Shown here: positions 51,448-61,722 of the stretch, piece after piece
How positions within the stretch are numbered: position 1 is the first letter of the stretch
How the letters are laid out: the number at the start of each line of letters is the position of its first letter
Assembly: GCF_000002875.2 (NCBI RefSeq)
Contig: NC_009387.2
Span: 248,001-312,000 of the forward strand
Origin: Leishmania infantum JPCM5
Taxonomy: Eukaryota > Euglenozoa > Kinetoplastea > Trypanosomatida > Trypanosomatidae
Length of the DNA: 64,000 nucleotides
Reading direction: 5' to 3'
The notes under the pieces: model-generated
The model's database searches: none
Told to the model about the DNA's origin: nothing
Seen by the model: the letters and a program-made list of their open reading frames with translations, nothing else
Program-made: the position numbers and the translations under genes

Positions 51448-54180
51448 ATGACCAGCTCTCGCGCTACCAGCAACGCGAAGCTGGTGAAGCGCCATCAGCG
51501 GCAGCAGTCGAACGCACTCGCCAGGTCCTCGGCGAACAAGTTCACGCTTAGGCAGAGCCAGTTCGAACGGCAGCGTGAGGAGGAGCAAGTGCGAGCGCAG
51601 CAGCAGGCGGACGCGCCGTGGAGCACGAGCCGCGCAGTTGGGGATGGTCTCCTGTCACGAGGCGGCCACGAGCGGGGCGCCGGCGGCTACACTGCATCTG
51701 AGATGGAGGTGCGCGACACCCCCAACCCCTTCGCACGCGGTCGCAGTGCCCCTGCAAGCGAGACCTTCGCGACGACGACTCGGAGTGCCACCATGGGGCT
51801 CGAAAAGATGCAGGCGCGCACCACGCGGACCACCCGCCGCATCGACCGCTTCAACCTGACCACCAGTGCCGACTCGGAAGCGGCGCCGTCACCATCCTCG
51901 CTCATGGGCGTGCGGCGGGTGCGAGAGGGCGAGGGGCGTGAGGAGGGCGGCTTGGCGGCCCCGCCGGCCAAAGTGATGCGGGCGGAGCGCTTTCGCGAAA
52001 TGATCTCGAACAGCAAAGGCCAGCGCGCGCAGCTGCAGCGCGAGCGTGCGGAGCGTGACGCGACCACCGTGCAGCTCGATGCTGAGATCAACGACCTTCT
52101 CCACCTTCTGCCGAGGCGCAACAAAGTCAAGGAGGAGCAGGAGGCGTTCGCCCAGTCCGGCACACCGGAGGTTCGCGCCCTGCTCGATTCGTACCGGCGA
52201 AACCACCAGGCGAAGTGCCTCACGCTAAAGTCCTCCGGCGCCTTCGAGGTCCGCACGCTGGTGGAGGCGGCTCGCAGCACCACGACTCGATCGGCGCCCT
52301 CTGCGCAGACAGCGGGTCCGACGGCACCGTCGTTTCTGGACGCCGCAGATCGCGTGTTGCTGGCGCGCGTTCGAGCCGGCGCCGCGCGCTCGTCGGAGGA
52401 GGACATAAACGAAGCCGCTTCCCCAGCGGGCGCTCGCGTCGGGGCGCCATCGATAACGCGGCAGGCTGCCGCTGACATCGCCGAGGCGCGCGCGATGGCG
52501 AGCCCCGGTGGCGGTGGCCGTCTGGCGAGCTGTGACGACTTCGACTTGATGATGCACACCTTTCGGATGGACCCGCGCCGCGCGCACGCTGTTGATCGCA
52601 CGCTGACGGAGGAGGAGGAAGTCGCCAAGTCTGTGCAGCAGACGCTGTTGAAGGAGGATCGGGAGCAGGTACCATCGCTGCACCTGCAGGAGCGCGACCA
52701 GACACAGCTGACACGAGGGGAGTGGGTCGCCCAGGGCGGTGATATTGCTTTCCACATGGACGACGATGCAGAGAACGCCGGGGCAGATGACGACAACGTA
52801 GATATCCCGTCTTCCTACGAGGGCGACAGCGACGCCGGCGTCGACGGTGACGAAGCTGCGGTTGTGGCGGAGTCTGAGCTGGACGAGGATGAGGAGGACG
52901 CCGCCGTGGAACGTGTCGGCGGCTCTGCCACACTCGATCGCCTTTTCGAGCAGCTGGAACGGGTGGCGACGCCTGAGACGGAGAACGCGACGTCACGGCC
53001 GCGGCGGCTGCACACGCTGCTCGTGCAGCTGCACCGCTACGCTGCGCATCACGTCGTGGAGGTGACGAAGGCGTTTCGGCTCGTCCTCGTCGAGGCGGAG
53101 CGCAGCTTTCTTCGAGGTACTCGTCGAGGTGGCATGCGCCGCTCCCTCCTCGTGTACCTCTACGCCATATCGAAGATCTTTCCGACGTCCGACTACCGTC
53201 ACGCCGTGATGACGCCGTTCCTCTTGTTCCTGTGCTCAGCCCTGATGCAGATGAAGCTGGACTCGCTCGAAGCGGTGCACAGCTACCTGGTCCTCGCCAC
53301 CCTTCTCCTGCACTGCCTCAAGGCGGGATCTGGACGGTTCTGCGCGGAGGTGGTAGTGGCACCTCTCAACGTTCTGGCGCTGCAGCTACCTCGTGTGGCA
53401 CTCGAACCAGCGCGATACCAGGGCACAGTGCTGCCGATGCCCCTGCTGGAGCGCACCGAGCAGGCCCTGCTGGTCTCCTCCGCGTCCGCTGCCACGCTGT
53501 CAGAGAGCGATGACGCCACTTCGCAACGACCCCCGTACCAGGTGGGGCTGTTCGACACCACTCACTCACCAGAGCGCCTTCTGCTGTGCGCGTACCGCCT
53601 GCTGGAGGAGGTGTTCGACCTGCACCGCAGCATCCCAGCCTTCCCCGTCATGTGCGCCCGTCCCTTTTTAGCCCTGGACGCGCTGCTGTTGCGGCCGCCG
53701 TCGTCGTCAGCGGCGTCGGCGTGGACGCCGTCTGCGGCCGTGCGTCTCGCCCACGAGGTTCTCACGGTGAAGGTTAGGGACATGGCCAAGCACGTCGAGG
53801 CGCATCGTACACCACTTGCGATGCGCACGTTCCGGCCGCGGCCCCTGCGCCAGTTCGACCCGCTCCTCGCAGAACGCGAGGAGAACGCCGTGAAGAACGA
53901 AGTCCGCCTCCTGAAGCGCGACATCCGCGAAGACAAGAAGCGGCTAATACGCCACCTGACGGCCGAGGCGACCGTGCAGCGGCGGGCGCAGGAGAAGCGG
54001 CACGCCATAGACGACGCGCTGCGCGAGAAGCGTTACCACAACGTCATGAGTCAGCTGCAGCAACAACAGCACTCGATGAACGTTGTGGATTCCTTAAAGG
54101 CACGCGCCAAGTCCAAGTCGCGCAAGGGCCTAAGCGGTGCGCCAACCACGTCCTCGTCCACGGAGGCAGACAAGGAATGA
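51448..54180 (+). CDS. NOP14: Nucleolar protein 14 (NOP14), SSU processome component
   Basis: A 910-residue protein matching the NOP14 family from end to end. Near the N-terminus NPFARGRS and the following segment correspond to the family's NPFDxK/R...FxVLGR region. There is a charged, acidic middle (~res 430-490). The best anchor is AISKIFPTSDYRHAVMTP (~res 572), matching LxxxLFPTSDFRHPVxTP. The C-terminus has an MRTFRPR...DPLLAERE...LLKRDIREDKKRLIRHL block like the family's final basic helix. NOP14 acts with EMG1 and U3 snoRNP in 40S subunit assembly and 18S rRNA maturation in the nucleolus. Clear ATG start; length is close to the usual 800-900 residues. Confidence 0.92.
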   Translation: MTSSRATSNAKLVKRHQRQQSNALARSSANKFTLRQSQFERQREEEQVRAQQQADAPWSTSRAVGDGLLSRGGHERGAGGYTASEMEVRDTPNPFARGRSAPASETFATTTRSATMGLEKMQARTTRTTRRIDRFNLTTSADSEAAPSPSSLMGVRRVREGEGREEGGLAAPPAKVMRAERFREMISNSKGQRAQLQRERAERDATTVQLDAEINDLLHLLPRRNKVKEEQEAFAQSGTPEVRALLDSYRRNHQAKCLTLKSSGAFEVRTLVEAARSTTTRSAPSAQTAGPTAPSFLDAADRVLLARVRAGAARSSEEDINEAASPAGARVGAPSITRQAAADIAEARAMASPGGGGRLASCDDFDLMMHTFRMDPRRAHAVDRTLTEEEEVAKSVQQTLLKEDREQVPSLHLQERDQTQLTRGEWVAQGGDIAFHMDDDAENAGADDDNVDIPSSYEGDSDAGVDGDEAAVVAESELDEDEEDAAVERVGGSATLDRLFEQLERVATPETENATSRPRRLHTLLVQLHRYAAHHVVEVTKAFRLVLVEAERSFLRGTRRGGMRRSLLVYLYAISKIFPTSDYRHAVMTPFLLFLCSALMQMKLDSLEAVHSYLVLATLLLHCLKAGSGRFCAEVVVAPLNVLALQLPRVALEPARYQGTVLPMPLLERTEQALLVSSASAATLSESDDATSQRPPYQVGLFDTTHSPERLLLCAYRLLEEVFDLHRSIPAFPVMCARPFLALDALLLRPPSSSAASAWTPSAAVRLAHEVLTVKVRDMAKHVEAHRTPLAMRTFRPRPLRQFDPLLAEREENAVKNEVRLLKRDIREDKKRLIRHLTAEATVQRRAQEKRHAIDDALREKRYHNVMSQLQQQQHSMNVVDSLKARAKSKSRKGLSGAPTTSSSTEADKE

Positions 54181-55076
54181 CGGCGTCTGCTGACACTAAG
54201 CCTGTGCGCATGTTTCGGTAAGCAATAAGCCTGAGCGCATGCGTGTGTGCATGTAAAGGCGTGCGTGCGTGCGTGTGTGCATGTGTCTTCGATTAAAGCG
54301 CGCTCCTGTTAAGCAAGTAACGAAGGAAGTTAGCGAGAGAGGAGGAGGGAGGCGACCCGTGGCGCGATGGCGCGTCGGCCTCCCTTCACGGAGAAGGGCG
54401 GCAGCGGTGCGGAGGAGAGTAGAGGAGGGCGGGATAGCGACGAGGCCGTCGAGGAACGGCCGTGTGATGGACCACGCTTCTTGGGAAGCGGTCTGAGCTA
54501 ACGCCACTCTCCGCTAAAGCGCGCAGACCGACCGTGGTGTTGCAGGTGGTCATCATCACTGCGACGGTGCGACCGGCGCACTCACGTATACACAGATGAA
54601 GACCCTCCATGACAGCATGCAGTGCACGCGCGCAAGCAGCGGTGGGTGTTCACACGGTTGTCGTACCTCTAACAGCGAGGATAGAGTGGTGCAGGCACAC
54701 CTGTGCCGTCCACTCGGCAAGCGTCTTCATCGTGCATACACATGACTGCCCCCCTCCCCCAACAGATACACAGCATGCGCCTACTTTCTTTGTTGCGAAG
54801 CACAGCTATCTCTACATCTGCACGCACACCTGCCAGCCTCCGTCTCGCGACAGTGCATCACCCTCCTCTCATTTCGAGGCATCTGCCCATCTCCACTGTT
54901 CTGCTGCCCGCCTCCCCGCCACTCTTTCCACGCGCCTGCGCAGCGGTTTCAGCCCGCCCGACCTTTCCTACGCGAGTAACCCAGCACCACCACCACTGCA
55001 GCCACACTCGCGTGCACAGATTTTCCCTGCGGTGCCTTCTCTCTGTGTGCTCTCCAACATCCTAACCGTATCCGCG
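54181..55076. other. Intergenic region, NOP14 to GGC1-like carrier
   Basis: No gene is supported. The carrier reading frame stays open back to an ATG at 54609, but the 156 added residues are Ser/Pro/His/Cys-rich and read CT- and CA-rich leader sequence. Candidate SL acceptors lie between 54950 and 55020. Confidence 0.7.
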
Positions 55077-56018
55077 ATGTCCGCCAAGACGGCCGCCGCT
55101 CCGTCGGAGCGCAGCTTCGTCGATCGGTTTTTGCGCAGTCATGCCGGCGCCGCCACAGCCGCCGGTATCCTCGAGATTGCCTTCTTCCATCCGTTCGACA
55201 CGACGGCGAAGCGACTGATGGCAAACAAGGGCTCCATCATGCGCGGCTCCATGGGGGAGACGGCCGCCAACCTCAACATGATCGTCTTCAAAAAGCACGC
55301 CGACGCCGGCTTCCTTCGAAAGGTTGTGTACCTCTACCCGGGCTCCCTGTACGCCACCGTGTACAAGGTCTTCCAGCGCGTCTACAAGTTCGCCGGACAG
55401 CCCCTCGTGCGCGACTTTCTCAGCTCCAACTACCGCGACGGCTTCAAGCGGTACTGTGGCGAGGCGCACAAGGTTATGGAGGACGCGACGGCCGGCTGCC
55501 TCATCGGCCTCGGCGAGGTCTTCTTGCTGCCGCTGGATCGGCTGAAGGTATTGAGCCAGACGAACGAGGCCGCCATGCGGAGCGGTCTTCTGCCGCTTCT
55601 GCGCCAGGAGGGCTTCCGCGGTATGTACGCGGGTACCGTGGTGACGATGTGCCGCAACGCCCCCGGCTCGTTCTGTCTATTTGGTGGCACAGCCTTCACG
55701 AAGGGGTACATCTTCGGCCTCAGCGACTACCGCCATGCGACTCTCTTCCAGAACATGTGCGCCTCCACTGTGGGCGCGTGCGTCGCCATCGCCATCTCTA
55801 ACCCGATGGACGTCGTCAAGACTCGTGTGCAGCAGCAGACGGACGCCGAGCGTCGCAGCGGTATGACGATGGCGACGGCGATGCTGAAGGAGGAGGGCGT
55901 GCTGTCCTTCTTCAAGGGCCTCACGCCGAAGATCATCGCCTCGGCGCCGAAGCTGATTTTTGCGTACACCATGACCGAGTACTTCTTCAAGGTGATGAAC
56001 GACTCCAAGAAGCGTTGA
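55077..56018 (+). CDS. Mitochondrial GTP/GDP carrier, GGC1-like (mitochondrial carrier family)
   Basis: A 313-residue, three-repeat carrier of the inner mitochondrial membrane. Family signatures start at P39 (PFDTTAK), P152 (PLDRLK) and P243 (PMDVVK). Several stretches are characteristic of yeast Ggc1, which exchanges mitochondrial GDP for cytosolic GTP: FHPFDTTAKRLMANK (FHPVDTISKRLMSNH), YKVFQRVYKFAGQP (YKVLQRVYKYGGQP), LIGLGEVFLLPLDRLK, RNAPGSFCLFGG (RNAPGSFALFGG) and FFKGLTPKI. The basic residue of the first signature is one position late in both proteins, which supports the assignment over other carriers. Length is normal for the family. The ATG at 55077 (MSAKTAAAPSERSF) is preferred to the upstream in-frame ATG at 54609. 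Confidence 0.88.
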   Translation: MSAKTAAAPSERSFVDRFLRSHAGAATAAGILEIAFFHPFDTTAKRLMANKGSIMRGSMGETAANLNMIVFKKHADAGFLRKVVYLYPGSLYATVYKVFQRVYKFAGQPLVRDFLSSNYRDGFKRYCGEAHKVMEDATAGCLIGLGEVFLLPLDRLKVLSQTNEAAMRSGLLPLLRQEGFRGMYAGTVVTMCRNAPGSFCLFGGTAFTKGYIFGLSDYRHATLFQNMCASTVGACVAIAISNPMDVVKTRVQQQTDAERRSGMTMATAMLKEEGVLSFFKGLTPKIIASAPKLIFAYTMTEYFFKVMNDSKKR

Positions 56019-56965
56019 GCACGCCCCCTTGCACGCATGGACGTGCGTGCGTGGCTGCATCCTTCTCTTCCTTCTCCGTCCTACCGTCCCCTCACACCGA
56101 GGAGAGCAGTGCCGTGTGCAGCGGCTTGTGCCCCTCCCACCATAGAATGAAGACAGCAGGGGCGGCCAAGAGGAACGTCCGAATACGCAATAATAACTGG
56201 AGCGCGGCTCGTGTGTGCGTGTGCGCGCCCATGATGGGGACATGGATGCGGTGCGACCATCGAGTTGTACCGATGTCATTCACAAGGGGGCTGAAGGCGC
56301 TCCGGCCTGACCATCTCCCCACCCTCCCCCGCCCTCCGTAGATCGCGTTGGACTGGCCGCCATTTCTGCCGGACGGGTGACGCTGCTATGACGATTCGTC
56401 TGCCAGTCACCAGAGCATGGACGATGGGCAGGGGGAGGGAGGCAGCCAAGGACTCTGCAGAGATACAGCGGTCCCTCTCCGCCGCTGTCTCGCGCCGACA
56501 CGAGACAGCGGGGGTTGGCGGGCGACGCAGCGCAGGAGAAGCATCTTCACACTGAGGAAAGAGGACGGCAGGCTACGGCTGCTGCCCTTCCCTTCCCTCC
56601 CCCATCGCCTCTGCGTCCGCCTGATTCGACTCGCTCATTTTTCCGTTTCGGTCTCGTTTTTTTCTTCGTCTGTGCTTGACGGCGATACCGGACGGTTGGG
56701 AGGCGATGAGGGGGCGGGGTGGTTTAGCGGGGGTGTTGACGCAGCGGCCATGCAGGGCGATTGCTGATAAGGCACGGTGATGCGCACCGACGCGACCTGC
56801 TCCTCTGTCTCTGCCCTGACCCCTCTCTATCACGCCACGGAGTACTCCGCCCTCTCTCCCTTTTACAGGCATCTGAGTGACACACACACACACGCACACG
56901 CGTGCACCGGCGCTTTAAGAAGTTTAACCCGAGCGGTGGACTGAATGCTTTCTTCATTCTCTCTG

Positions 56966-56997
<32 letters not shown>

Positions 56998-57319
56998 ACG
57001 TGCATACGCACATACATCGGTGAAGACATGCCTTGGGCAAGGGAGACAGACGACCAACTCTCGCGCGCTCTTGCCCTTCCCTACCTCCTCTGCTGCCGAG
57101 GCCAGCAGGTGCGTGTGCACCGGCCTCTGCGGAGACCATGATGCAAACGATACACGCGCAAGTCCATCATTATACCACACATTCCACTGAACCCCCACTC
57201 CATTCCATCTCCCTCTCTCTCACGCTGAAGGCAGCGTGCCAGACACGGAAAAGTATTGTGCATCCAGCTGTGGCCTCCATGGTGCAGAGGGGGCTCCGCT
57301 TCCGCTGAGTTTCGACGGG
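56019..57319. other. Intergenic region, carrier to RPC3-like relic
   Basis: No intact gene is supported. It contains (CA)n runs at about 56880-56900 and 56966-57000. A 56-codon frame from 57138 (MMQTIHAQV) ends before the relic and shows no domain. Confidence 0.6.
56966..57002. repeat. (CA)n microsatellite
   Basis: CA dinucleotide run with occasional CG steps in the region upstream of the RPC3-like relic. Confidence 0.9.
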
Positions 57320-58793
57320 GCTGGCCCCGGAAAAGCAGCTGTGCATGGGCTTTTCGTGTATGGCGGAGCCTCGCGCGGCCTCACGTCCGTGGAGATCACC
57401 AAGAAGTAGACCACCTACGAATCGTAACTCATGAGCTTCGAAGACCGGGGAGAAGGCGGAGGTCCTGCTACCCGCGTGAAGATTGTGAGTGCGGATGGCT
57501 CCAATTATCATGATGCTGAGGAAGGGGGCGCCGGTGTCGGAGGAGTACATCCATCGCCTCGAGGGCCCCGCCCCCAGCGCCTGCCTCGAAGCGGTTCTCA
57601 ACCGATTGGTGGAAGTCACCCGCGCCCGCTGCCGGGAGACGAAGCGGATGCGGACATGGGACGCGCTGCGGCAGGTGTGGGAGGGCATGGATATCGCCGC
57701 CTCTGAGGAGCTCCATTGCGGGCTGATAAACCCACGGAGGCGGACCCGCGGGCGCTCGTCCGCATCCCCTCCTCCGCGTTCGACCGGTGGCATGCACGCA
57801 CGGCGTCGCCGCAGGGCGGATACAGCGTTTACCAGCTCACTCTCGAAGTGCCATCAAAGGCCGAGCGGATGGATGCACCGTAGGCCGCGGCCGAGCGCTA
57901 TGCAGACGGACGGCCTGCCCTCACGCTGGTGCGCGCGCTGCGGCGCCGTATAGCACCGAACTCAGGGTACACCGAGGCTGTTGCCTCGTTCCAGGAGCTG
58001 GCGGCAGAGCTCCCGACCACTGCGGGCGTGCGCCGCGATCGCAGCGGTGAGCCGCGGATGGGCACCGACAACGTGCCGAGTAGCTCCGTGGAGGCGGTGC
58101 AGCGCTGCCTGCAGCGTTTGTGCCAGCCCATTGTCTTTTATAGCTGCGATGCCGCTGCGCCCATGACGTCAGCCGCCGGCATCTCCCCGAGCTTCACGAC
58201 GATGCCGTCGACGCGAGCGCTCTTGGTGAAGCCGCACAGCCAGAGCAACTTTTACGCGATAGACCATGTCACCGCTGTGCACCTGCTGCAGGAGGCTGTG
58301 TGCGAGCGGGTCGTGTACAGTCGCTACGGCGTGCTCGGTGTGCGCATCATGAAGCTGCTGCTGCAGCACCACTTCCTTGAGGAGCGGACGCTGGCGGAGC
58401 AGTCCATCGCAACGTACGTCAAGGTTCGCGAGGTGCTGCACCAGATGTTCAAGGACGGCTTCCTGCTTCAGCAGGAGGTGCCGCGCACCTCGGCACTCGT
58501 CGAACGGTCCGCCAAGGCGAGTGTGTACCTCTGGGGGCTGAGCTGGAGCGCGACGCTGCTGCCTGTGGTGCGCGAGCGGCTCGCGAAAACGCTGACGATT
58601 GCGTGGGCGAAGCTCCGTGAGGCGCAGCAGCATTAACAGCAGTGCGGCTCACGCCGAGGAGATCGAGGCGCAGTGGCAGTATGGCATGTCGCGCAACATT
58701 CAGCAGGCACTGCAGGCCCAACGCGCTGTGACGGGGCTGCAGAGCTGCGTAATGTCACTCATGCGACTGCTGCTGATCGTTGATTTTTTTTAA
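57320..58793 (+). pseudogene. RNA polymerase III subunit RPC3/C82-like gene, disrupted
   Basis: Successive pieces in different frames add up to an RPC3 (POLR3C/RPC82)-like protein, the subunit of the initiation trimer of RNA polymerase III. Pieces: KAAVHGLFVYGG...SVEITKK, then a stop (57408-57410), like an N-terminal winged helix; RMAPIIMMLRKGAPVSEEYI (from 57492), like the middle domain; a frame change near 57720; an in-frame TAG at 57881-57883; RYGVLGVRIMKLLLQHHFLE then LHQMFKDGFLLQQEVPRT, the best match (family: RFGxxAxRxxxLLxxKxxLE, MLxxxFxLLQEIPKT); a frame change near 58630; and a C-terminal helix MSLMRLLLIVDFF ending at TAA 58793. RPC3 is essential, so a working copy should exist elsewhere unless the breaks are sequence errors. 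Family assignment is from motif recall. Confidence 0.65.
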
Positions 58794-59572
58794 AGGCGTG
58801 CGTCGCACAGCAGAGCGGCAGACGAACGCCGACGTGGTGGGCGTGGCGTCTCTCTCTCTCTGTACCGTTTTTTTGGTTGGCGTGCGCGCCAGCGGGACGG
58901 AGCGGTGCGGCCCGCACGCCGTCCGTCGCCGCTCTTCTGTCCGTCTTGTGCACCCGCGCGCGTGGTGTGTTGTGCGTAGGCGTGTCGCCCGCTCTGGAGG
59001 CTGCGTGAAGCGATGAACAGAACGACTAACGAAACATGCGAAGGTTGTCGCGCACCGCGCATCTTACGTCCTGTCCTTCTTTCTCTCTCTGTGTGCTTTC
59101 CACCGCGTCTGTACGGCGGTGTTGCTCACTGAAGGCACCGCCTTCTCACAGGCGAAGGGGAGTGTGCGTGTGTGTGTGCTGAACCAATGAAACACCGATA
59201 AGTGGGAGGCGGAGGGCGCATCGGCGTTGCCACCACCAGTGGCGGTGTATGCAGCCACGCATGTGGAGGACGCATAGGGTGGTGGAGTGGACGGACCCGC
59301 TCGCCGCTTCCCGCGCTTGTGATGGCCTCGTGGTATCTCACCGTCACCATCGCTCTTCGCCCCTCTCGCTTTCTTCTCCTCTGTGACCGCTGCCGCCGCT
59401 CGGGCGCACCGCCAACGCTTTCGTAGCCGTTGCCTCCCCCCTCCGAGCGGCTCACTTGGGGGTGGTGGCCACACCCGCGCACAGGCAGTTTTGATTTGTG
59501 GCGTTGCGTGGCGACGCAGAGGTGAGCTGAGCTCTCAGGCTGCGCCGTCTGGCATTCACTTGCGAGCGTCCG
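58794..59572. other. Intergenic region, RPC3-like relic to coiled-coil gene
   Basis: No gene is supported. Sequence is CT- and GT-rich. GAGCTCTCAG at 59529-59538 is a plausible SL acceptor giving a 34-nt leader for the next gene. Confidence 0.65.
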
Positions 59573-60937
59573 ATGCACCGCTCAACGCGTCAACGACACG
59601 CGCCGCCCGCCGCTGCCGGGAGAGCGGAGGATGCAACCGTGCCGTCGTCCCTCAAGAAAGACCCTCTGCCTGTGTGCAAGAGGCGGGAGGCGGCCACACG
59701 CAGCGCACAGCTCACCGATCTGTTTGACAGTCTCTCAGCTGCGGATGCCAAGGCGCTGCAGAGCACCCAGCTCGGTGAGGATTTTGCTGATGACTTCACT
59801 AATGAGGGCGCGGAAGGCCTTCTCTCGGCAACGCTGTTCTCGCGGCGGCCGCCGCTCTCGACCTCAGCGCCTCCCGACCACGCTGCGAATGGTGTTAGCA
59901 GCTCGTCGACTGGTGAATTAGTTCTTCGAAGTGGCAGGGCTGCTGCACCCTCCACCAACAGCCATGACCTGCCACGCCCGTTTCACGAGCAGGCACTCGC
60001 CGTGCGGTCGGTGGAGGTCGCGGCCACTGAGATGCAGTCGACACTGCAGCAGCTGCAACACGACCTCGCCTTTCACGTCAAGAGACGCATCGAGGCAGAG
60101 CGCGAAGCGGGCGGCCACTTGGCCTCAGCTCCCCGACCCCGTCCATCAAGTGACTCGGAGTCCGTCACCCCACTGCGGGCTGAGACGACGGCTGCGCAGC
60201 AGCGCCGCATGGCCGACCCGGATGTGCTCTCCGAAGCTGCCCGCATTCAGCGCGCTCGCGCCGCCGCGGCCGATGAAGGTCTCTCCGACGATCAGTCCGT
60301 CGAGGACTACGGCGTCGACTGCGAGGTGCCGCCGCTGACTTCGGACAGCCGCTTGGTGGACGAAGTGGCGGCCATAGCGGTGTGCATGGCGAAGATGAAG
60401 GAGTCCGCCAAAGTCATGTATGACACCGAGGCCACTGCGCCGAGCACGTCAACCGCGCCATGGTGGTCCTCTGCGCTGCACATGCGGGACATGAAGGCGT
60501 CCGCGGCCCGGCTTGACTACCATGCCCACACCGCATTGAACTGGTCGCACCGCTCGATGGAGCAGCTGCTCTTGCAAGCGGTCATGCTCAACAACGTGTC
60601 GGTGAGCACGCGCACGCAGCTCCTCGAGCAGCAGCAACACTGGCAGGAGTTCCAGACTCGACTTCGCGACGGCCAGCAGACCGTCACGCAGCTGCAGGCG
60701 GACATCGCCCGATACCAAGCGCGTGTGCAAGCTGAGATGGCGCGTCGTGCTGCCCTGCAGGAGGAGCTGCGCCTCTGCGCGCAGGAGAGGGGCCTTGTTG
60801 ACCCTGGCGAGCGCAACCCACTGAAGGCAGAGCTGGCGCTGCTGCTCGAGGAGCGCGAGTGGCCCTCTCCTACGCTAAAGAAGGACGCGAGCGTTGTGCT
60901 GGACTGGCTGCGGTCCGTCTCGACTACTCTCGAGTGA
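59573..60937 (+). CDS. Coiled-coil protein, function unknown
   Basis: A 454-residue protein with a basic, disordered N-terminus (MHRSTRQRHAPPAAAGR), an acidic/Ser-rich stretch, a coiled coil at ~143-185, and a second long helical region at ~260-425 rich in Gln, Arg and Leu (WWSSALHMRDMKASAARLDY then LLEQQQHWQEFQTRL). The C-terminus LDWLRSVSTTLE is a short conserved-looking helix. No known domain is recognised. Cytoskeletal, kinetochore or nuclear scaffold roles are all possible. ATG start at 59573 with a good acceptor 34 bases upstream; codon use resembles the neighbouring real genes. Confidence 0.82.
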   Translation: MHRSTRQRHAPPAAAGRAEDATVPSSLKKDPLPVCKRREAATRSAQLTDLFDSLSAADAKALQSTQLGEDFADDFTNEGAEGLLSATLFSRRPPLSTSAPPDHAANGVSSSSTGELVLRSGRAAAPSTNSHDLPRPFHEQALAVRSVEVAATEMQSTLQQLQHDLAFHVKRRIEAEREAGGHLASAPRPRPSSDSESVTPLRAETTAAQQRRMADPDVLSEAARIQRARAAAADEGLSDDQSVEDYGVDCEVPPLTSDSRLVDEVAAIAVCMAKMKESAKVMYDTEATAPSTSTAPWWSSALHMRDMKASAARLDYHAHTALNWSHRSMEQLLLQAVMLNNVSVSTRTQLLEQQQHWQEFQTRLRDGQQTVTQLQADIARYQARVQAEMARRAALQEELRLCAQERGLVDPGERNPLKAELALLLEEREWPSPTLKKDASVVLDWLRSVSTTLE

Positions 60938-61722
60938 GTCTCAATTCGTGCGGCGGTGCGAGCAGCGCGGCAACGGGGAGGGAGTGCGGCTCTGTCTCTG
61001 TGGTCGTGATGGTGGTGGTCGTTGCGGCATCCGGCTACGCACACTTGCCCCAGGGGGGAGGGGCCGCACCCTCGTCCTGCTGCGCAGCTAACTCACCCGC
61101 TCCACCACATATGTGAGGCGCTCACCTTTTTACGCATTCTCTCCCACCCATGTACAGCTTCATGTTGCGCGGTGTGCGCTGCGTGCGATGCAGCGCACAG
61201 CACCGCCATGCAACGTACCACGTCCCGGCACTGCGACATCTGTCTCCAACCCAACACAGCACACACCGCGCCCCCTCTTCTCTCCATGACTCCAATACCG
61301 GCGTGCGCGCACCGCTTAAGGCCCGCCGCGTCCCTCGTCGGGTGTCACGGCAGACAGGAAGTCCTCTTTCCGGTTTCGGCTCCTGCGCCTGCCGCGAAGA
61401 AGTAAGGGCAACACACACGCGCGCTGTTGGGGTTTTCCACACGTATCGCCCGCCGCCGTCTCTGCGTCGATGTGCCTGACGCCGCTGCCCGCTGCCAAAA
61501 CGCATCCCACCACACACTCTCCCTTCTCTCTCTCGGCTGCCCCGTTCGGCTTCTGCAACCCTTCGCTTCGCCTCCGTGCGCTGCCCACCAAGGGAACGCC
61601 GCTTTCTCACGAGGACGTTGTGCTGCGTTCCGGCTGCGGCTGCACACCACAGCGCGCCGCTCCCCGTCGACCCCCCGCTCACCCCACCCGTGCAACACGG
61701 AGAGCGGAAACACACAAAGTAA
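60938..61722. other. Intergenic region, coiled-coil gene to CFAP58
   Basis: No gene is supported. A CT-rich stretch at 61516-61590 ending ACCAAG is a candidate SL acceptor for CFAP58. Confidence 0.65.

Noticed and set aside
54609..55076. N-terminal extension of the GGC1-like carrier
   Set aside because: The 156 residues read CT/CA-rich leader; carriers of this subfamily start about 30-40 residues before the first signature, matching ATG 55077.
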